Shown here: positions 26,425-35,420 of the stretch, in pieces
How the letters are laid out: every line of letters begins with the position of its first letter
Numbering within the stretch: position 1 is the first letter of the stretch
From: Thiomicrospira sp. XS5
GTDB taxonomy: Bacteria > Pseudomonadota > Gammaproteobacteria > Thiomicrospirales > Thiomicrospiraceae
Direction of reading: 5' to 3'
NCBI RefSeq assembly: GCF_001507555.1
Contig: NZ_LQBO01000002.1
Span: 1-64,000, forward strand
Length of the DNA stretch: 64,000 nucleotides
Position numbers and translations under genes: made by a program
The notes under the pieces: model-generated
What the model was told of the DNA's origin: nothing
The model's input: the letters and a program-made list of their open reading frames with translations, nothing else
Database searches by the model: none

Positions 26425-26596
26425 TTTGAAAGATGCTTTACGCCAACGTGGTTACCGCTGGCAAGTCTCGGAACGCGTCTGGCAAAAAATCCTCGACGCC
26501 AGCCAACAACAAGACGAAATCGCCTGGCTGAGCGCCCCCAATCCGGACGTGATTAAAATCAAAGCCACCGATACCTTTTCAGTGCGCGCGCAATAA
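26417..26596 (+). pseudogene. Duplicated 3' end of the exonuclease gene
   Basis: These 180 bp repeat the last 189 bp of the gene at 23513-24394 (from CCGTTTGATTTGAAAGATGC to the stop), with about ten substitutions and a 9-bp deletion where IENN is lost. The reading frame is open but has no start of its own. The copy directly abuts the diguanylate cyclase coding end, and the intrinsic terminator follows it. The arrangement indicates that the signalling gene entered at this site with duplication of the exonuclease tail. Confidence 0.9.
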
Positions 26597-26605
26597 GCTA
26601 AATAC

Positions 26606-26633
26606 AAAAAACGCCCAAGCCTGGGCGTTTTTC
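26606..26633. terminator. Bidirectional terminator with a CCAGGCCTGG-like palindrome
   Basis: AAAAAACGCCC AAG CCTGGGCGTTTTT forms a stem with A-run and T-run on either side, so it could serve the plus-strand genes and the minus-strand channel gene ending at 26632. Its core CCCAAGCCTGGG is one variant of the palindrome repeated across the window. Confidence 0.85.
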
Positions 26634-27537
26634 AAAACACCCCATTTGCTTTTTTTATCTTAGAGGCCAGTATCCGATAATTTTTTATAAAAACAATATT
26701 AAGCTTTATCTGCTTAAACATAGAAACATAGGGATTAATTCCATTACCCGGAATATATTTAACCTCTCCGCTATGCTTTTTTATCATTTCCATATCAAAC
26801 TCAGACCCTTTTTGCTTACCAATTCTAATATTCGGTTGATTTATAATATAGCTGCTAGCATCCAGTTCTTTGGATATTTTAAGAAAGTCCAGACAAATAT
26901 CTTCCAAATCCTTCCAACGATGTAAGTACCCATGTTTTATCGCATCTTCAACCACTGAACCTAACGATTTATATTCTGAAAAATAAAAGTTTACAGCAGG
27001 CGTAAAGCCATGATCTCTAAGACTAAGTGTAGGCATAAACATATCCTGCATATCATTGAAAGAAAAGTCCTCATTCAATTCCTCGTCTTTCCTATCTGAT
27101 ATTTGACTTGTCACTGGAATCGTATACCTAATATACCGAGTAATGTGCATATCAATAAGCTTACTATAGGCTTCAAACCTTTTCACATCACTAAGGAGCT
27201 GTCTTCTTTCTTCTGCTTCCCTTTCAGTTTTTTGTACTTCCATTCCCAGTCTTTGCGAAAGAGCATTCAAAAAAAGTCCAATAAAGACTATTCCAAGCAC
27301 AGACTCTAGTGCCGTTAACATTTGCGTTAAAGACCCAACAGGAAGCACATCCCCATACCCTAAAGTAGTTATCGTGACGGTGCTAAAATACACGTAAGTG
27401 AATAAACTATTAGAATGGGTTCCAATATTTAAATTTTCAGATGGAAGTAGCCCGTAAACCAATGCAAAAATAGGTATTAAGCTAAAATAGATAACCCCAT
27501 ATACAATAGGTTTTTGACCTGTTATTTTTCTTAGCAT
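26632..27537 (-). CDS. Two-helix potassium channel (Ion_trans_2) with long cytoplasmic domain
   Basis: A 301-residue protein. Two N-terminal helices (~10-30 and ~75-95) flank the pore sequence VTITTLGYGDVLPVG, with the potassium selectivity filter GYGD. A coiled-coil-like stretch (QKTEREAEERRQLL) and a ~180-residue cytoplasmic domain without a recognised nucleotide-binding fold follow. The gene is conspicuously AT-rich compared with its neighbours, which suggests acquisition by transfer. It is transcribed alone. Confidence 0.82.
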   Translation of the reverse strand: MLRKITGQKPIVYGVIYFSLIPIFALVYGLLPSENLNIGTHSNSLFTYVYFSTVTITTLGYGDVLPVGSLTQMLTALESVLGIVFIGLFLNALSQRLGMEVQKTEREAEERRQLLSDVKRFEAYSKLIDMHITRYIRYTIPVTSQISDRKDEELNEDFSFNDMQDMFMPTLSLRDHGFTPAVNFYFSEYKSLGSVVEDAIKHGYLHRWKDLEDICLDFLKISKELDASSYIINQPNIRIGKQKGSEFDMEMIKKHSGEVKYIPGNGINPYVSMFKQIKLNIVFIKNYRILASKIKKANGVF

Positions 27538-27654
27538 GCTTTTCTCCTCTAGAGTCTTAAAATTGCTTTATGTAATTGAACTAAATGTCATCAGATGATG
27601 TATTTCATACTTCACTCAAACCCAAAGTCGTGTAAGTATCAAAATATACAAAAG

Positions 27655-27675
27655 TCACCAAGCCTGCTGGTGGTT
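27655..27675. terminator. Likely terminator of the GIY-YIG gene
   Basis: CACCA and TGGTG arms surround AGCCTGC, with ACTTTTGTA following on the minus strand and GTTTTAAT on the plus strand. It lies just past the stop of the minus-strand gene at 27689. The stem is short. Confidence 0.5.
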
Positions 27676-27688
27676 TTAATAATTCAAT

Positions 27689-27973
27689 TTAACTGGTACA
27701 AAGCCCTTCTTTCTGGCTTCTCGGCCACTTTTTGATTTGCAGTTCGCGCTTTAAAGCTTGGCTTTTGTCGGGGTGGTTTTCGGAATAGACCAGTTGGCAG
27801 GGGCGGCGGCCTTGGGTGTATTTGGCGCCGCCGTTAATTTCGCCATTGTGTTGGCGCAGTCGGCGTGGCAGGTCGTTGGTGATGCCGCAATAGAGGGTGT
27901 TGTCGGCGCAGCGTAATAAATAAACTTGCCAGTCGTTTTTAGAGGTTTCGGTTGTTTGCGTTTCGTCAGTCAT
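27689..27973 (-). CDS. GIY-YIG domain nuclease-like protein (YhbQ type)
   Basis: A 94-residue protein that is essentially one GIY-YIG domain: WQVYLLRCADNTLYCGITNDLPRRLRQHN holds the two YIG-type strands and the catalytic Arg, and QALKRELQIKKWPR the Glu. The ATG at 27973 overlaps the end of ggt by 8 bp. Small relatives have been linked to DNA repair, but no target can be assigned here. Confidence 0.88.
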   Translation of the reverse strand: MTDETQTTETSKNDWQVYLLRCADNTLYCGITNDLPRRLRQHNGEINGGAKYTQGRRPCQLVYSENHPDKSQALKRELQIKKWPRSQKEGLCTS

Positions 27974-29744
27974 CTTTGGAAACGCTGGGCGGAATATCAA
28001 ACACCTTGGCGACACCGCGGCCGCGCACATCGGCGGCAGCTTGCAAGCCGTTGTCGTCCTGCACAATCAATTGCACATCGCCCAAGTAATTACCGCGTTT
28101 CAAACGGTAACCCATCAATTCCAACGCCTGACGAGTGTCGGTGTCGAGTTCAGGGTGGTATTGAATCAAATCCTTCGGCAGTAATTGATGATGCACGCGC
28201 GTGGCGTCCACCGCTTGCTGGGCGGGCATTTTGCGATCCACCACATTGACGATGGTTTGGAACACGGACGTGATAATGGAGGAACCGCCCGGTGTGCCGA
28301 CCACGACTTCCGCTTGATTGTCCTTGACCAGAATGGTCGGCGACATGGAGGATAACATGCGTTTTTCCGGCGCGATTTCATTGGCTTTGCCGCCAACCAC
28401 GCCGAACACATTCGCCACGCCGGGTTTGGTGCTGAAGTCGTCCATCTCGTCGTTCATCAGGAAACCGGCACCGGACACCACCACCCCGCTGCCGAACGGC
28501 ATATTCAAGGTATAAGTATTCGACACCGCATTCCCGTCGCCGTCCACCACCGAGAAATGCGTGGTATCGGGCGATTCGCCCAGGCCTGGTTGAATTTGTT
28601 CCGATTCGGAAATCTCGTCCATTTTCACTTCGCCGGCGCGGCGTTGCAGATAGGCATCCGAAATCAATTGCTGAATCGGCACCTCGACGAAATCCGGGTC
28701 GCCTAGATATTTGGCGCGGTCGGCATAGACGCGTTTTTCCATTTCCGCATAAAAGTGGGCGCGCGTGGCATCCGGCGGGATACCGGCTTTGTCCATCGAC
28801 ACCAGTGCGTCTTGGAACTCGTCGTCCAGCAAGGCTTTCATTTTCAGCAATTGCACGATGGCGATGCCGCCGGAGCTGGGCGGCGCGGCGGAAATGATTT
28901 CACGCCCTTTCCATTCGGCGACAATCGGCTGACGCCATTTTACGCGGTAATCGGCCAAATCCTGCCGGGTAATCAAACCGCCGTTGGACTGCATTTCCTT
29001 GACCAGTAAATCGGCGGTTTCCCCGAAATAAAAATCGTAAGGCCCGAGTTTGGCGATGCGCTTCAGGGTTTCCGCCAACTCCGGTTGCTTGAAGGTTTGC
29101 CCGGCTTTCAGATGACCGAAATAGGTTTTGAAATTAAGCGGTTGTTTGGATTTGTCGGCAATCCAGTTTTGATACCATTGAGCGACTTTGACCAGATGCT
29201 CGGACACCACAAAACCGTTTTCGGCGTAATCAATCGCCGGTTGCACCAGCATCCACCACGGCATGGAACCGAACTTTTGATGCGCTTCCCACAAACCCAA
29301 CACCGTGCCCGGTACGCCGGAGGCTTTGTAGCCGACCAGAGATTGATACGGAATCACGCGTTTTTTGGCGTCCAGATACAAATCGCGATGCGCGGCTTGC
29401 GGGGCTTTTTCGCGGTAATCGAGAAAATACGCTTGCTGATTCTTTTGCGCCGCGTCAGCCGAGGATTTCGACTTAGGAAAATACAAGGTCATAAAACCAC
29501 CGCCGCCCAGGTTTCCGGCCTCGGGATAGGTCACCGCCAAGGTCAGGGCCGCGGCAATGGAAGCGTCCATCGCATTACCGCCGCGTTGCAGAACCTGCTG
29601 GGCGACTTTGGCGCTGTATTCGTCCGGCATGGCGACGGCGGCTTGTTTGGTCGGCGTGGCTTGTGCGGCCTGAACGCCACCCCAAACCGCAACGGACACC
29701 ACCAAAAACGAAACGACTTGTAACATTCGACGCATGAACAACAT
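27966..29744 (-). CDS. ggt: Gamma-glutamyltransferase (Ntn-hydrolase)
   Basis: A 592-residue periplasmic enzyme that transfers or hydrolyses the gamma-glutamyl group of glutathione. A signal peptide (residues ~1-27) precedes GGNAMDASIAAALTLAVTYPEAGNLGGGGFM. The autoprocessing site and nucleophile is the first Thr of DTTHFSVVDGDGNAVSNTYTLN. Later elements are NDEMDDFS and SSMSPTILV. It is followed by an overlapping GIY-YIG gene. In a sulfur bacterium it may serve glutathione turnover. Confidence 0.93.
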   Translation of the reverse strand: MLFMRRMLQVVSFLVVSVAVWGGVQAAQATPTKQAAVAMPDEYSAKVAQQVLQRGGNAMDASIAAALTLAVTYPEAGNLGGGGFMTLYFPKSKSSADAAQKNQQAYFLDYREKAPQAAHRDLYLDAKKRVIPYQSLVGYKASGVPGTVLGLWEAHQKFGSMPWWMLVQPAIDYAENGFVVSEHLVKVAQWYQNWIADKSKQPLNFKTYFGHLKAGQTFKQPELAETLKRIAKLGPYDFYFGETADLLVKEMQSNGGLITRQDLADYRVKWRQPIVAEWKGREIISAAPPSSGGIAIVQLLKMKALLDDEFQDALVSMDKAGIPPDATRAHFYAEMEKRVYADRAKYLGDPDFVEVPIQQLISDAYLQRRAGEVKMDEISESEQIQPGLGESPDTTHFSVVDGDGNAVSNTYTLNMPFGSGVVVSGAGFLMNDEMDDFSTKPGVANVFGVVGGKANEIAPEKRMLSSMSPTILVKDNQAEVVVGTPGGSSIITSVFQTIVNVVDRKMPAQQAVDATRVHHQLLPKDLIQYHPELDTDTRQALELMGYRLKRGNYLGDVQLIVQDDNGLQAAADVRGRGVAKVFDIPPSVSKDD

Positions 29745-29895
29745 CCTGTTTTATCTTCTTATTTTTAAACAATCCGCCTATTGTAACAAACCTTATTTTT
29801 GTTACGGTTTTATCCGTTTCGCCGATTTAACAAATTCAATAGTCCATCCGAAAAACCACCAGGCCGGGTCAAAACCGAGATAACCGTTTGCGGGT

Positions 29896-30690
29896 TTAAC
29901 CCTCATTGTCCGAACCGGAGATTTGCGTGACGAAATAATTGTAGAACTGTTTCGCCACCCGGCCACTGCGCCCGCCGCGAGCGGTGGCAAAATTAATGGC
30001 TTCACGATGCAACATTTCACGGTCGCCCGCATAGTCGGTAAACAATCGGTCCACCATTTGCAGATATTGGTCCTGCGGCGGCGCGTAAAAGGACAAACGT
30101 AAACCGAAGCGATCCGCCAGCGAAGTGCTTTCTTCGACGGTATCGCCGTGATGGATTTCACCATTCGGGCCAAGTGTGGCGGCCAGATTGTCCTGCATTT
30201 TTTCGCTGACCAAATGGCGACGATTCGACGTGGCCATCATTAGAATATTTTCCGGCGGGCGCTCAATGGAGCCTTCCATCAACACTTTTAAATACCGATA
30301 GCGCGGATCACCGGCTTCAAAGGTCAGGTCATCACAATACAGCAGGAAGCGCCACGGCAACTCGCGCAATAAGTCGCTGATTTCCGGCAGGTCGTCGATG
30401 TCTTGTTTTTCCACTTCGACCACGCGAAGTTTTTGATCGCCATAAGTGTTCAACGCGGCTTTGACCAACGACGATTTGCCCGTACCACGCGCGCCCCACA
30501 GCAACACATGGTTACGCGGTCGGCCGTCCAGAAACTGTTCGAGGTTTTGACGGAATTCGGCTTTTTGGGTGTCGATGCCCAGCAAGTCGTCCATTGCGAT
30601 GGTGTCCAAATCGGAGACGGCGCGTAAACGCCCTTTTTTACCGCGCCAAACGGCGGCGTAGGTCTTTTTCCAGTTGATGTCTTTTGCCAT
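29896..30690 (-). CDS. DUF815-family AAA+ ATPase
   Basis: A 264-residue ATPase with Walker A VLLWGARGTGKSSLVK and Walker B-type FLLYCDDLTFE, followed by MMATSNRRHLV (sensor 1 region). These match the DUF815 family, whose function is not established. It is transcribed alone, with about 220 bp of non-coding DNA between its start and the next gene. Confidence 0.88.
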   Translation of the reverse strand: MAKDINWKKTYAAVWRGKKGRLRAVSDLDTIAMDDLLGIDTQKAEFRQNLEQFLDGRPRNHVLLWGARGTGKSSLVKAALNTYGDQKLRVVEVEKQDIDDLPEISDLLRELPWRFLLYCDDLTFEAGDPRYRYLKVLMEGSIERPPENILMMATSNRRHLVSEKMQDNLAATLGPNGEIHHGDTVEESTSLADRFGLRLSFYAPPQDQYLQMVDRLFTDYAGDREMLHREAINFATARGGRSGRVAKQFYNYFVTQISGSDNEG

Positions 30691-30852
30691 GATTCTTTAC
30701 GCTGAATGTGTGTGAACGTCGGATGAAACGGTGCTTAAAAGAGTATTTTAAATTCATTTGAACTCTCTTGGGCGGATTGAATCATCATAGCGCAAATTCG
30801 CGGCAAGACAAACGCAAAAACAATGGGGAAATCAATTTGAGAGAGGGGGAAG

Positions 30853-30883
30853 AAAAAGGCCGGTGAACCGAAGTCCACCGGTT
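30853..30883 (-). terminator. Terminator of the amt operon
   Basis: CCGGTG / CACCGG arms around AACCGAAGTC, followed on the minus strand by CCTTTTTCTT. It lies 30 bp past the stop of the small membrane peptide that follows the ammonium transporter. Confidence 0.75.
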
Positions 30884-30912
30884 GACATTACGTCAAGGAA
30901 GGATTGCCAGAA

Positions 30913-31080
30913 TTATTGGTAATCAATATACGAATGGTTTTCGTGATAGAACGAATAAACAATCACGCCAAGCGTCACCAATACGGACAAACCAAGAATC
31001 AATCCGATCATGGTTGGATTATTCGCAAACGTGAAGTAGGCCGTGGCCCCTTCCCAACTGGTAATTGGACTCGCATTCAT
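30913..31080 (-). CDS. 55-residue single-span membrane peptide downstream of amt
   Basis: The ATG at 31080 follows AAGGAGAAATACG. The peptide has a polar N-terminus (MNASPITSWEGATAYFTF), one transmembrane helix (GLILGLSVLVTLGVIVYSFY) and a short His/Tyr-rich tail. It is 42 bp after the Amt stop and shares its terminator, so it is likely a dedicated partner of the transporter. I do not recognise a named family. Confidence 0.75.
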   Translation of the reverse strand: MNASPITSWEGATAYFTFANNPTMIGLILGLSVLVTLGVIVYSFYHENHSYIDYQ

Positions 31081-31122
31081 CGTATTTCTCCTTTATTACG
31101 TTGAATATTACTCTGAATTAAA

Positions 31123-32469
31123 TTAAGCGGTTTTTCCGACGGAAACACCGGAATCGTCTTTGCCGTTATAAGCCGGAACCGATTCAGGGTAGGCTTGCAA
31201 CGGCACTTCAACGATATCCAAACCGGCCATTTCGGCTTTCGGTGGCACACGCAACAAACCGAACTTCGCTAGTACCAACGATACAAAGTATCCAGGAATG
31301 AAGCCGACCAGTGCCATGACAACCGCACTTTGCAATTGACCCATGAAGGAAACATTCGGCGCACCTTCGACCACATTCGGGAAGCCACTGAACACGCCCA
31401 ACATCAACAAACCGACCACACCACTGGCGCCGTGCACACCGAAGGCACCGACCGGATCGTCGAGTTTGAAACGCGAGGACAGTATCTTATCGACCATTGG
31501 CGCAACGGCACCACCGATGAAGGCGATCAGGAACGCAAGCGGTGGATAATAAAGATCCAGACCTGGCGCGGAAGCCACGATACCGGCAATCGCACCGGAC
31601 AACATCCAGAACGGCTGACGTGTCATGACATAAGCCCCGATAATCCCGCCGGCAATCGCCATCAAGGTGTTGAAACTAATCGCGGAAAGTGTGGTTTCGT
31701 TACCGAAAATAGACGTCCATTGCGCGCCCGGCATATAGATGATACAACCGCCCAGGAAACCGAAGAAACCGACCACGATCAACATCAAACCGATCATACT
31801 CATCGGTACGCTGTGACCGACAATCGTATTCACTTCGCCCTTCGGACCGAATCGACCGATACGTGCGCCCAGATTCAGCAACACACCCAAGGCAAAGAAA
31901 CCTGCGACCATGTGCACGGCACCGGCGGCACCAAAGTCATGATAACCCCATTCGGTGGTCAACCAACCGGTTGGGTGCCAGCCCCAAGACGCGGCCAAAA
32001 TCCACACCACAGACCCCAGCAGAACCGCCAGAACCAGGAAGGAACTCATGCGGATACGCTCGATGACCGCGCCCGAGAAAATCGACGCCGTGGTCGCTGC
32101 GAACAGCACGAAAGCACCCCAGAAGATACCGGAGGCATTATCCGACAAGTTCGGCCCCATATTTTCCGACCAAGGCAACCCGGCGGCGCCTGCTTCGAAA
32201 TCCGGAACGAACCCGTTGTACATACTCAAATAAATCCACCATCCGATGAAAAAGAAAGTGGGAACCATAAACGCAAACGCCAGAATATTCTTAACCCCGG
32301 ACGCCAATGCGTTCTTAAGACGGGACGCGCCCATCTCATAGGCCAGGAAACCGACGTGAATAATGACCATCAGACCGGTACAGAACCAATAGAAAATTTC
32401 CATATTGATTGTATCGGACATTTCAATCATCGCCTGTAAACTGGCTAATGTAGGTGCTGATTGCTCCAT
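31123..32469 (-). CDS. Amt-family ammonium transporter
   Basis: A 448-residue membrane protein with about 11 helices, taking up ammonium/ammonia (or possibly methylammonium). Family features are FFIGWWIYLSMYNG, AATTASIFSGAVIER, the conserved His regions in DFGAAGAVHMVAGFFAL and VGAFGVHGASGVVG, and GGAVAPMV. It starts with an extra ~20 residues that act as a signal-like helix. No GlnK/PII gene is adjacent, which is unusual for amtB. It is 361 bp downstream of the TMAO demethylase gene on the same strand, fitting a nitrogen-scavenging role. Confidence 0.92.
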   Translation of the reverse strand: MEQSAPTLASLQAMIEMSDTINMEIFYWFCTGLMVIIHVGFLAYEMGASRLKNALASGVKNILAFAFMVPTFFFIGWWIYLSMYNGFVPDFEAGAAGLPWSENMGPNLSDNASGIFWGAFVLFAATTASIFSGAVIERIRMSSFLVLAVLLGSVVWILAASWGWHPTGWLTTEWGYHDFGAAGAVHMVAGFFALGVLLNLGARIGRFGPKGEVNTIVGHSVPMSMIGLMLIVVGFFGFLGGCIIYMPGAQWTSIFGNETTLSAISFNTLMAIAGGIIGAYVMTRQPFWMLSGAIAGIVASAPGLDLYYPPLAFLIAFIGGAVAPMVDKILSSRFKLDDPVGAFGVHGASGVVGLLMLGVFSGFPNVVEGAPNVSFMGQLQSAVVMALVGFIPGYFVSLVLAKFGLLRVPPKAEMAGLDIVEVPLQAYPESVPAYNGKDDSGVSVGKTA

Positions 32470-32830
32470 AATTGAAACCTCTTAAAGTTGATTAAAGGAC
32501 CCATCTAATCACTCAAAAAAACTCAATCCCGATACGCGGTGCGTTTCGAATCTCAATTTTTTCGAACAACTTCCTCAGGTCTAACACGACACGCCGAGCA
32601 TCCAAAACCGAACCTTTCCCGACAATGCCAAACAAAACCGCCCCTTTTGGAACGCTCAAAACAACACGTTTTTAACCACCTTTAAAGCCCCCGATGACTG
32701 AAAATGGCATCCAAACGCAAGCCACAAAACCAATGCCTGTCAGCATTGCAAATAAATGATGTCGCCTTCGTCGGCCCCCTGACATCACTTAAATTCATTG
32801 AAATGGAGCAAGATAAGCCCCATTTACGGA
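32470..32830 (-). promoter_or_regulatory. Intergenic region between the TMAO demethylase and amt genes
   Basis: About 360 bp with no credible gene. Just before the amt ATG is AAGAGGTTTCAATT. A short dyad TGATGTC...TGACATCA at 32758-32788 and AATGC...GCATT at 32742-32757 could be hairpins, but neither has a T-run. No clear sigma54 or NtrC site was found for amt. Confidence 0.4.
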
Positions 32831-35101
32831 TTAACTTCTCACCCGGGTCCGTTCCGGGTCGTAAAACGGCAAAGCCACTACTTTGGCCGGAATGCGTTTT
32901 TGCTGCCCGTCCAACTGCCCGACTTCCAGCTCGGTATCCACCGCGGCGAAGTCCGGCGCCAAACGGCACAGCGCAATCTGTTTTTTCAAAATCGGCGAAA
33001 AGGTCGCGCTGGTGACGACACCGACCGGGAAACGCCCGTTATAAACCTTATCGCCGTGATGCACTGGTTCATTGCTTTGCACCGCCAGCCCCATCAATTT
33101 ATGACGGCTTTCCGGTGCCTGACGCTCAATCGCCTGGCGCCCGACAAAATCTTCATCGTTGGTTTTCAGCGGCGTGGTAAAGCCGATGCCTGCTTCAAAC
33201 GGATTGGTTTCCGGGCAGAATTCATGCTCGGCGAAAATCAAACCGGCTTCGATACGCAGCTTATCCAGCGCATCGAACCCCAACGGAGCGATGCCGTACG
33301 CCTGACCGGCTTCCCAAATCACATCCCACAAGGTTTCCGCATCGTCCGGGTGGCACCAGACTTCAAATCCCAGTTCCCCGGTGTAACCGGTACGGGACAC
33401 CATCACCGGCGTTCCGGTCGGCCCACCGAGGCGTCCGATGGTGAAATGGAACCAGGCCAGGTCGGCCACATCCGTTTGGTGTTCGGGCGTCCAAATCAGT
33501 TCTTGCAACAGCGCCCGGCTGTTTGGCCCTTGCACGGCGACATTGTGGAGCTGGTCGGTCGATTCCCGCACCGTGACCCGATGCCCGGTTTTCTCCGCCA
33601 ACTCGCGCAACCATTTGCCGGTATAAGGATCACCACACACCCAACGGAACGCTTGGTCGCTCATTTTGAACAAGGTGCCGTCGTCGATCATGCCGCCGGT
33701 TTCATTGCAAATCGCCGAATAAACGATTTCACCCACCGAAACGCGTCGGACATTACGGGTAATGGCATACTGCATGAACACTTCGGCATCCGAACCGACC
33801 ACTTCGAACTTGCGCAGCGGAGTCAGGTCAATCATGGCGACCTTTTCACGGCACGCCAGATATTCGGCATTGACGCCCCAGCCTTCGTATTCGGTCGCCA
33901 CCCAGTACCCCCGGTATTCGGCAAAATGTTTGGTGAGTTTCGACGTTCGACTGTGAAAGCCGGTTTGTTTGGTCATGCGGGACAACTCCTCTGGAATGGT
34001 TCGATAAGCGATGGAACGGGTAAATTGTTCGTTCTCATCGTAGATTCGGACATGAATGTCGGTCGGGTGCCAACCGTTGGCCGGGTCGATGTCATCCGGA
34101 CAGGCCGACGAGGCACACAACAAATCCCGATTGGCTTTCAACAAAACGTAATCGCCGGGACGAGACCAGGGTTCCGCAAACCCGATGGTGCCGCACGGCT
34201 CGACATAGGTATTGAAAAAGAAATTAATCGCCGGCCAGCCACTGCGCGGCTGGATACCGTATTTTTTCAAAGCGTTGTTGAAGTTCTCGGTACAACTGAT
34301 GTGACCGAAGTACCCCTGGTCTTCATAAAACTTCGGACTGCAGGCGAACAGGAAGCTGTCGTGACACCCGACCGTATCCTGAACCACTTCCAGCATGGTC
34401 TGCTGGTCTTCGTCCATAAACTTGGAAAACAGGCCCGGTTGCGGTAAGGACAAACCCATATTGGTTCGGGTCGCGGTGCCGTCAATCATCTTTTCTTGCC
34501 CGGCATCCAATGCGGCCTTATCAAACGCGATGAAGTCGGAGCTTTGTTTGCCTTGCACGTCGATGATTTGAATCCACTGCCCGGCTTTCACTTCATAAGT
34601 GCGTGCGCTGCTGTGAGGAACGCGGATTTCCTGTACCGGTTCGGCCAGCGGTTCCGGCAAATCAACCGGCGCCTGGGCATAATGCACCACCTTCAATTCG
34701 GTGGTCGGCTGATGGGCATTCACCGCCATGTTGTCACCCGCGGCGACCACCACCAGTTTGACGTCCTGTTCGGGTGAAATATCCGGTAAAGTTTGCGCGG
34801 TAAACGTGTAGGCGTCACTCAAGGCCGTCTCTTTCACCTGCCAGCTCTGAAACTGCTCTTTCAAACGTTCAGAAGCCTGACCGTTGGCGGCCATCAGATT
34901 TAGGGTGCCATTCGCCGGACCGACCGTCACGGCGTCCGAAACCGGTAACCGATAACCGCTGTCGGAGGCGAAGAACACTTCACATCCCTGACAACCGTCG
35001 ACCGAAGCCACTTGCACCCGATCACCCGCTTGGACCGACAGACAGATGGCGTCCTGTCCGGGAATGCGGTACTCCTTTACATAGGCATGTGTTTGCATCA
35101 T
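32831..35101 (-). CDS. tdm: Trimethylamine N-oxide demethylase (Tdm), DUF1989 plus GcvT domains
   Basis: A 756-residue two-domain enzyme splitting TMAO into dimethylamine and formaldehyde. The N-terminal ~380 residues are a DUF1989 domain (IQIIDVQGKQSSDFIAF, TVGCHDSFLFAC, HISCTENFNNAL, SACPDDIDPANGWHPTDIH), with several Cys/Asp suited to bind zinc and iron. From ~residue 385 comes a GcvT/aminomethyltransferase domain (GYWVATEYEGWGV, GYTGELGFEVW, EAGLIFAEHEFCPETNPFEAGIGF), which in characterised Tdm binds tetrahydrofolate and captures formaldehyde. The ATG at 35101 follows GAGAGCAACATC; an upstream ATG at 35161 is less likely. It diverges from the sensor-kinase operon and accompanies Tmm and Dmm genes. 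Confidence 0.87.
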   Translation of the reverse strand: MMQTHAYVKEYRIPGQDAICLSVQAGDRVQVASVDGCQGCEVFFASDSGYRLPVSDAVTVGPANGTLNLMAANGQASERLKEQFQSWQVKETALSDAYTFTAQTLPDISPEQDVKLVVVAAGDNMAVNAHQPTTELKVVHYAQAPVDLPEPLAEPVQEIRVPHSSARTYEVKAGQWIQIIDVQGKQSSDFIAFDKAALDAGQEKMIDGTATRTNMGLSLPQPGLFSKFMDEDQQTMLEVVQDTVGCHDSFLFACSPKFYEDQGYFGHISCTENFNNALKKYGIQPRSGWPAINFFFNTYVEPCGTIGFAEPWSRPGDYVLLKANRDLLCASSACPDDIDPANGWHPTDIHVRIYDENEQFTRSIAYRTIPEELSRMTKQTGFHSRTSKLTKHFAEYRGYWVATEYEGWGVNAEYLACREKVAMIDLTPLRKFEVVGSDAEVFMQYAITRNVRRVSVGEIVYSAICNETGGMIDDGTLFKMSDQAFRWVCGDPYTGKWLRELAEKTGHRVTVRESTDQLHNVAVQGPNSRALLQELIWTPEHQTDVADLAWFHFTIGRLGGPTGTPVMVSRTGYTGELGFEVWCHPDDAETLWDVIWEAGQAYGIAPLGFDALDKLRIEAGLIFAEHEFCPETNPFEAGIGFTTPLKTNDEDFVGRQAIERQAPESRHKLMGLAVQSNEPVHHGDKVYNGRFPVGVVTSATFSPILKKQIALCRLAPDFAAVDTELEVGQLDGQQKRIPAKVVALPFYDPERTRVRS

Positions 35102-35420
35102 GATGTTGCTCTCACTGTGCTCAATAAACGATTTGGTACATAACAGCGCATTTGCACTCAATCAGTGCGATTTTGGAAAAAAGACGATGTTTCTTTTTCC
35201 TTCAAATCGCAGACCTCCAACCCGATTTATTGATTCCTGATAATAAACAAAATTTACTGATATGATTTATTATTCAAGGACTTTGCACAATACTCCGTTG
35301 GCAGTAACCCCAATGGAGTAGGCCTGAATTCCGCTCCATGGCATGTTTGGTGCTTCTTCTCGTATCTAGGTAATAAATTGCACAATCAATGAGCCAAAAA
35401 GGTGAGCAAGGTGAGTCGGA
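35102..35420 (+). promoter_or_regulatory. Divergent control region between tdm and the sensor-kinase operon
   Basis: A strong inverted repeat occupies 35291-35320: TACTCC-G-TTGG, an 8-nt spacer, then CCAA-T-GGAGTA. Just downstream, 35339-35354 reads TGGCATGTTTGGTGCT, a fair match to the sigma54 consensus TGGCACG-N4-TTGCW with correct GG-to-GC spacing, 67 bp before the kinase ATG. Near 35230-35280 an AT-rich block could hold the tdm promoter. The roles are inferred. Confidence 0.45.

Noticed and set aside
31330-32439. 369-codon plus-strand frame opposite the Amt gene
   Set aside because: Antisense shadow; its composition (His/Thr/Glu-rich) mirrors the membrane-protein codons on the other strand.
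32798-34447. 549-codon plus-strand frame opposite tdm
   Set aside because: It is the antisense shadow of the demethylase gene, whose domains are unmistakable; the shadow is Arg/His-rich and has no motif.
32831-35101. Glycine cleavage T protein or sarcosine/dimethylglycine dehydrogenase
   Set aside because: The GcvT domain is joined to DUF1989 rather than a flavin oxidoreductase domain, and the neighbours are Tmm and Dmm, so Tdm fits better.
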